Made by a program: the position numbers and the translations under genes. DNA of 26,388 nucleotides from assembly GCA_916720425.1 (NCBI GenBank), contig CAKARD010000007.1, positions 1 through 26,388 on the forward strand. Reading direction: 5' to 3'. This document shows, one piece after another, positions 24,182 to 26,388 of this stretch. The first letter of the stretch is position 1. Every line of letters begins with the position of its first letter. The notes under the pieces are model-generated. The model made no database searches and was not told where the DNA came from. It was given only the letters and a program-made list of their open reading frames with translations. The stretch is from an uncultured Kingella sp. (lineage in GTDB: Bacteria > Pseudomonadota > Gammaproteobacteria > Burkholderiales > Neisseriaceae).

Positions 24182-24429
24182 AATTTGCTTATATTGTTAT
24201 AGCAATATGGTTAAATGCTTGCGTATATGCAGATGAACGGGGTAATTTTGCCGTTCTAGATTTACCCGTCGGGGCGCATAGCACGATAGATAAAACGATT
24301 ACGGTCAATGCGCCACCAAGTACTACAGTTATTTTACAAGAGATCCCACCACCTGTAATATATGAGCGTAAACCGCGCTTATGTTTTTATCATACCGATA
24401 CACATCGCCGTGAATGCCGCTATGATTGA
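24178..24429 (+). CDS. Small exported protein, possible lipoprotein, unknown function
   Basis: An 83-residue product I do not recognise. It begins with a short positive N-terminus and a hydrophobic segment (residues 3-13), then LNAC, which fits a lipobox with C15 acylated; cleavage after VYA (residue 18) as an ordinary signal peptide is the alternative. The mature part has a hydrophobic/threonine region (TITVNAPPSTTVILQEI), a proline turn PPPVIYERKPR, and a basic C-terminus with C69 and C79. It starts within the argD stop (ATGA), with AAAGG close upstream, so translation is probably coupled. Its 3' end overlaps the convergent tatD-like gene by 10 bases. The overlap and the signal sequence favour a real gene. 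Confidence 0.65.
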   Translation: MKFAYIVIAIWLNACVYADERGNFAVLDLPVGAHSTIDKTITVNAPPSTTVILQEIPPPVIYERKPRLCFYHTDTHRRECRYD

Positions 24430-25151
24430 AACAGCATATTTAGATTTTGTTCGCATTGTTGTGCTAAAGTTTCTAATGGAATTTGGCGTATATCGGCAAT
24501 AATTTGTGCAATGACACGAGTATTAGCAGGTGTATTATTAGGGAACATATAGGGGCTATCGGTTTCTAGTACGATACTGTCTAATGGCAAATATTGTGCC
24601 AACTGGCGTACTTTTTTGGCACGAGGGTTCAGTAATAACACACCCAAACCTATTTTAAAACCACGTTTGATAAATAATTTTGCCTCTTCTAAACTACCTG
24701 AAAAAGCATGAACAATCCCGCCATATTGAAAATGGGTTTTATCCAGTGCGTTTATCAGTGCAGCACTGGCTTTGACATTATGCAAAATGACCCAGCGTTG
24801 ATATTCTTGCGCAATCATAAGCTGTTGGAGCAGTACGTACATTTGAGTATCGCGTGATATGTTATGCAAAAAATCCAATCCAATTTCACCCACCACCGCG
24901 TGGGGTATACGCCTGAGTGTATCATGTAAACGTTGTGCCACATTATCATGCCATTGCGTTGCAAGCCATGGATGCAAACCTAATCCAATCGTACGAATAG
25001 CGGGTAAATGCTGCAAACATAAAACGGTATCCCAAACAAGATCTTGGCTAGGAACAATAAATTGAGTCACACCATTTTCTTGTGCCTTTTCTAAAACCTC
25101 GTTTAATTGCTCACCGTATACAGCTAGATGGCAGTGGCTATCAGTAAACAT
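24420..25151 (-). CDS. TatD family metal-dependent hydrolase (YjjV-like)
   Basis: A second TatD-type TIM-barrel hydrolase, 243 residues, only distantly alike to the one at 17761. Ligand motifs are DSHCHL (H6 and H8), VGEIGLDFL, VILHNVKAS (family histidine kept), GIVHAFSGSLEEA and LETDSPYMFP. Length and style fit the YjjV branch. The substrate is unknown; a phosphodiesterase or DNase activity is the family expectation. Its start overlaps the pncB end by 11 bases, so the two form a coupled minus-strand unit. No terminator is seen at its 3' end, which runs into the end of the small exported protein gene. Confidence 0.9.
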   Translation of the reverse strand: MFTDSHCHLAVYGEQLNEVLEKAQENGVTQFIVPSQDLVWDTVLCLQHLPAIRTIGLGLHPWLATQWHDNVAQRLHDTLRRIPHAVVGEIGLDFLHNISRDTQMYVLLQQLMIAQEYQRWVILHNVKASAALINALDKTHFQYGGIVHAFSGSLEEAKLFIKRGFKIGLGVLLLNPRAKKVRQLAQYLPLDSIVLETDSPYMFPNNTPANTRVIAQIIADIRQIPLETLAQQCEQNLNMLFQS

Positions 25152-26298
25152 TGCGTTCTTTAATTTGAAATACTTGGCATAAATAAGCCAAAAAGGTGTT
25201 ATTATTGGTTAAAGTTTTGCCTGGTGTATCGGAAATTTTGGCGACAGATTGTCCATTGCATTCGACCATCTTTAGTACAATATTCAAAGGCTCAAGCCCC
25301 ATATCATTGGTTAAATTGGTTCCAATGCCAAAACTGGTTTTAAATCGCCCTTTAAAATACTGATGTAAATCCCATGCTTTATGTAAATTCAAACCATCGC
25401 TAAATGTGAGCATTTTGGTACGACTATCAATTTTTAGTTTCTTGTAATGCTCATAAGCTTTATCACCCCAAATAAAAGGATCCCCGCTATCATGGCGTAA
25501 ACCATCAAACAGTTTGGCAAAATACAAGTCAAAATCACGCAAAAATGCGTCCATACCAACCACATCAGTTAATGCGATACCTAGATCACCACGGTATTCA
25601 TGCACCCATGCTTCTAATGCTGCTTTTTGAAAATCGCGTAAACGCACATCTAAAGCTTGGAATGCTTGTAAAAATTCATGTGCCATCGTACCTATGGGTG
25701 TAAGATTGAGCTGTTTGGCCAGTAAAACATTGCTTGTGCCACGTACGATATCGGGCGCAGCAGCAACCAAGGTTTCTACTACATGCTTTTGCCATGCAAA
25801 GTTATAACGACGACGTGTACCAAAATCGGATACTAAAAAAGGTGGATCATTGGGGTGTTGTCGTATATCAAATGTTTTGATTAAACGGACTTTTTCTTGT
25901 AAACGCGCTTCGCCTTCCGCTTGGACTTCATCAGAATGCAAACGGCGAAAATATAATTCATTAACAATGGCTAAGATATAAATCTCAAAAAACATTGCTT
26001 GAATAATTGGACCTTCAATACGAATATGTAAACGACCTGTTTCATCACCCCAAATATGAACAAAGCGACGCTTGAGTTGAAATAATTCCATATAATCCAC
26101 AAAATCGCTTTTAATAAAACGTAAATGACGCAAATAATCTAGCTCTTCTTGGGTTAAACGTAATTCACATAATGCATCTAATTCGCGCTCTAAATCGGGT
26201 AAAATATTTGCCAATGGATAGACAGTCTGGACATTGCGACAGCGAAATTCATATGCACCTGAAGCTTGAGGAAATCGATGCAAAATGACTTGTAACAT
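25141..26298 (-). CDS. pncB: Nicotinate phosphoribosyltransferase
   Basis: Converts nicotinate and PRPP to nicotinate mononucleotide, with ATP hydrolysis, in the NAD salvage (Preiss-Handler) pathway. The 385-residue product has RNVQTVYPLANILPDL, the segment RIEGPIIQAMFFEIYILAIVNELYF, SDFGTRRRYNFAWQKHVV, the phospho-histidine motif GTMAHE (H207), DVVGMDAFLRDFD, RHDSGDP and the phosphate-binding FGIGTNLTNDMG. It uses PRPP, whose synthase prs is also in this window but in a separate unit. No ribosome site precedes the ATG; a TATACA box only 8 bases away raises the possibility of a leaderless message. Confidence 0.96.
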   Translation of the reverse strand: MLQVILHRFPQASGAYEFRCRNVQTVYPLANILPDLERELDALCELRLTQEELDYLRHLRFIKSDFVDYMELFQLKRRFVHIWGDETGRLHIRIEGPIIQAMFFEIYILAIVNELYFRRLHSDEVQAEGEARLQEKVRLIKTFDIRQHPNDPPFLVSDFGTRRRYNFAWQKHVVETLVAAAPDIVRGTSNVLLAKQLNLTPIGTMAHEFLQAFQALDVRLRDFQKAALEAWVHEYRGDLGIALTDVVGMDAFLRDFDLYFAKLFDGLRHDSGDPFIWGDKAYEHYKKLKIDSRTKMLTFSDGLNLHKAWDLHQYFKGRFKTSFGIGTNLTNDMGLEPLNIVLKMVECNGQSVAKISDTPGKTLTNNNTFLAYLCQVFQIKERNVY

Positions 26299-26306
26299 GG
26301 TGAATT

Positions 26307-26312
26307 TGTATA
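26307..26312 (-). promoter_or_regulatory. Possible pncB -10 box
   Basis: TATACA on the minus strand, 8 bases before the pncB ATG. The -35 at 17 bases is poor. If used, transcription would start at or next to the ATG. The rest of the edge (26313-26388) shows no gene. Confidence 0.3.
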
Positions 26313-26388
26313 AATCTGTGTCCAGTAAAGATTAGCCTGGGTCTGAATTACAGCCTTAAAACTTCTGAAATTTGACTCTTTGAGCAGG

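Noticed and set aside
24685..24704. AAACTACCTGAA as an Eikenella-type uptake sequence.
   Set aside because: Only 10 of 12 bases match that dialect and 9 of 12 the dialect found exactly in putA.

Overview
The window is an AT-rich bacterial chromosome segment, almost certainly from the family Neisseriaceae (Betaproteobacteria). Four things point there: the tmRNA tag ANDETFALAA (Neisseria uses ANDETYALAA); two exact copies of AGGCTGCCTGAA, the Simonsiella-type dialect of the Neisseriaceae DNA uptake sequence; the cluster TPR protein-lolB-ispE-tRNA-Gln-prs; and the order holB-pilZ-tatD. The low GC and DUS dialect suggest a Simonsiella/Alysiella/Snodgrassella-like relative rather than a pathogenic Neisseria, but the species cannot be fixed from sequence alone. 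No insertion sequence, prophage, CRISPR array, rRNA or toxin-antitoxin pair was seen. It reads as mostly housekeeping chromosome.

Layout. 1-4473 (minus): a partial prs at the edge, two tandem tRNA-Gln(UUG) genes with their own promoter and terminator, then ispE, lolB and an exported TPR protein packed as one operon (4-base overlap, 3-base gap). 4596-7226 (minus): pyruvate kinase and the LPS-export permease LptG. 7227-7637: a divergent intergenic region holding a compact unit of promoter, hairpin, 27-codon ORF and terminator-like hairpin, just upstream of tex (7638-9872, plus). 9873-10114: the tex terminator, a structured unassigned stretch and a bidirectional terminator. 10115-15180 (minus): an RclA-type flavin disulfide reductase and a 1201-residue PutA. 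15313-15761 (minus): ssrA (tmRNA) with promoter and terminator. 15806-19947 (plus): DUF1841 protein, holB, pilZ, tatD and a sensor histidine kinase, closely spaced. 20056-22673 (plus): yaaA, eno and ftsB. 22991-24429 (plus): argD and a small exported protein. 24420-26298 (minus): a second TatD-family hydrolase and pncB.

Functional themes. Envelope maintenance: LolB for lipoprotein insertion, LptG for LPS export, FtsB for the divisome, PilZ for type IV pili, and an envelope sensor kinase. Central metabolism: PRPP synthesis, pyruvate kinase, enolase, proline catabolism, arginine synthesis, NAD salvage and the isoprenoid MEP pathway. Oxidant defence: RclA and YaaA. RNA and translation quality: tmRNA, Tex and tRNA-Gln.

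No clear novel multi-gene system is visible. The best candidates for something undescribed are regulatory: the tex leader unit, the structured RNA candidate after tex, a 15-bp hairpin between eno and ftsB, a short coupled leader ORF before rclA, and DNA uptake sequences confined to putA (with only a core in pyk).
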